IMG/VR virus record: IMGVR_UViG_3300032561_000056
Coordinates: 1 to 38,502 of that record
DNA: 38,502 nucleotides
DNA from: a virus
Direction: 5' to 3' (one strand)
A program made the translations under genes and the position numbers. Below are positions 37,216 to 38,502 of this stretch, piece after piece; positions within the stretch are counted from its first letter, which is position 1, and each line of letters starts with the position of its first letter. The notes under the pieces are model-generated. The model was not told the DNA's origin. It did no database searches and was given only the letters and a program-made list of their open reading frames with translations.

Positions 37216-38502
37216 TGACCACAGGCGTTCTGTCAGGCGTAGTCTTCGGACCTTCGGGTGCGCTCAACGGCGCACAGGTCATGGCCTACAGCACGTCGCT
37301 GTTCACCTCTGAACCTGCCGCTGGCACCGCTGCCCCTACCACCGGCACGATTGGCACGAACGTCTTTGGTCCTGTTACCACCGGCACAAACTTTGGTGGC
37401 CCCGGACAATGGGAGATGACGGGCGTAGCAATCGATTCGTACTATGTCGCTGTCACTTACCCGATTGGTTCCACCGGCGCTCAGACCTATTGGACGCTGG
37501 ACGACTCTTTGGTCTTGACTATTGGACCTGCTGGCCCGACGGGACCTGCTGGCCCGACGGGACCTGATGGCCCGACGGGACCACAAGGACCGGCTGGAAC
37601 GGGCATCAGCACTCTGACCGGCGACGTGACCGCTTCTGGCGCCGGCTCAGTCGCCGCTACTCTGGTCGGCACGTCCAACGTCGAGAGCATCATTTCGGCA
37701 AACACCACGGTCGCTGGCGCACTTCAGAAAGGCACAATCGGCACGATTGGCTCAATCACGGCAACAGGCTCGTCGCAGACAAGCGTGGCGGCCCTGACGT
37801 ACAACTACAACATCGTTTCGGGAGCAACTGCTACAACCAACGGTGGTTCAGGTACGGGTGTCCACCTGCCCTACATATCATCGGTGGGTCAAACCGTTTG
37901 GGTTGACAACGCCAACAGCACTCACTGGCTTCCCATTTGGCCTTGCATTGGTGACAGTCAAAGCATTGACGGCGCAAGCGCAAACAGCCCTGTATGGATT
38001 GCCCCAGGTTCGTACTGGTTTGGTGTTACGGAAACGACAAGCAACTGGGCTTCGGCAGTACCCTCGCTCAACACGGATTCAAGCGGCAACATCGTCGTCA
38101 CCTACTCCAACGGGCAGACGACCTTCGGGCTGGCTTCCAACATCACCGGCTCCACCATCAACTCCACGACTATCCCTACCTCCGCTACCTTGCTCACGTC
38201 TACAACAGGCGTGACCACCTTCGCTGGCGGAACGACTGGGCTGACCCCAGCCTCGGCTACGAGCGGCGCTGTCACCCTTGCAGGCACGTTGGCGGTTGCT
38301 AACGGCGGAACCGGCGTGACCTCCTCCACCGGCTCTGGATCCGTTGTCCTCAACACATCCCCCACCCTCGTCACCCCCGCTCTCGGAACCCCAGCCTCGG
38401 GCGTGATGACGAACGTGACCGGCCTACCCCTGACGACCGGCGTGACCGGCACTCTGCCTGTAGGCAACGGTGGTACGGGTACGGCTATTGGTGTCACGAT
38501 TA
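37215..38502 (+). CDS. Tail fibre, truncated by the window edge
   Basis: Beginning at ATG 37215 (TAATG overlap), the frame is open to the end, giving about 429 residues. The N-terminal part ([20 protein letters not shown]) is followed by a collagen-like Gly-x-y stretch ([20 protein letters not shown]) near residue 100, built from 18-bp DNA repeats. A globular segment comes next, then NGGTG-type repeats ([27 protein letters not shown]) with [14 protein letters not shown]. Both repeat types are typical of trimeric phage fibres that contact the host. The C-terminal binding tip is outside the window. Confidence 0.85.
   Translation, partial: MTTGVLSGVVFGPSGALNGAQVMAYSTSLFTSEPAAGTAAPTTGTIGTNVFGPVTTGTNFGGPGQWEMTGVAIDSYYVAVTYPIGSTGAQTYWTLDDSLVLTIGPAGPTGPAGPTGPDGPTGPQGPAGTGISTLTGDVTASGAGSVAATLVGTSNVESIISANTTVAGALQKGTIGTIGSITATGSSQTSVAALTYNYNIVSGATATTNGGSGTGVHLPYISSVGQTVWVDNANSTHWLPIWPCIGDSQSIDGASANSPVWIAPGSYWFGVTETTSNWASAVPSLNTDSSGNIVVTYSNGQTTFGLASNITGSTINSTTIPTSATLLTSTTGVTTFAGGTTGLTPASATSGAVTLAGTLAVANGGTGVTSSTGSGSVVLNTSPTLVTPALGTPASGVMTNVTGLPLTTGVTGTLPVGNGGTGTAIGVTI

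Noticed and set aside
1-38502. Prophage integration functions (integrase, excisionase, attachment site)
   Set aside because: No tyrosine or serine recombinase motif is seen in any frame and no attachment-like repeat pairs with a tRNA end. A temperate lifestyle is unsupported by this window.

Overview
The window is almost certainly a nearly complete or partial genome of a tailed double-stranded DNA phage of an actinobacterium. Phage identity rests on a large terminase with Walker motifs and nuclease residues, a portal, a coiled-coil scaffold, a major capsid protein, tail proteins, a collagen-like/NGGTG-repeat tail fibre and a lysis cassette. The host inference rests on two WhiB-type four-cysteine Fe-S regulator genes, a family essentially confined to Actinobacteria and their phages, and on promoter-like sequences with TANNNT -10 boxes, one of them placed for a leaderless message. 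There is no tape-measure gene. Instead a 2575-aa protein lies between portal and capsid, and two adjacent tail proteins (414 and 955 aa) resemble a podovirus tail adaptor/nozzle pair. A short-tailed (podovirus-like) particle is therefore the best guess. I see no integrase, DNA polymerase, primase, helicase, tRNA or CRISPR array.

Layout. 1-5888 (+): end of a fibre-like gene, two large tail proteins, then a lysis cassette (NlpC/P60-like endolysin, two small membrane proteins, a second permuted papain-like peptidase). 5888-12579 (+): early genes behind several sigma70-like promoters: metallophosphoesterase, WhiB, Cas4/RecB-like nuclease, ERF-family annealing protein, many very small zinc-ribbon or membrane proteins, a replication-initiation-like protein, a Holliday-junction-resolvase-like nuclease, SSB and a second WhiB. 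12727-13666: divergent control region with three small leftward zinc-ribbon genes on one side and one small basic protein on the other. 14035-16231 (-): amidoligase, class-II glutamine amidotransferase and a small protein, ended by a perfect bidirectional terminator. 16406-16869 (-): two small genes, one an Arg-rich membrane protein.

16870-18665 has no convincing gene and is packed with hairpins. Several share conserved tips while their stems differ but remain self-complementary; this is the most unusual part of the window. 18666-19151 holds a 39-aa cysteine-rich gene and three strong terminator-like hairpins. 19152-38502 (+) is the late operon: small membrane protein, 82-aa protein, TerL, portal, 143-aa protein, giant 2575-aa protein, two virion-type proteins, scaffold, major capsid protein, six small genes and a fibre running off the window.

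Working model (inference). Early recombination functions (Cas4-like nuclease, ERF, SSB, resolvase) support replication that relies on the host replisome. WhiB proteins may tune host or phage transcription. The antisense amidoligase/amidotransferase operon looks like an accessory module that makes an amide-containing modification of unknown substrate. The late operon builds a capsid and short tail, and the giant protein is probably carried in the virion and delivered at infection.
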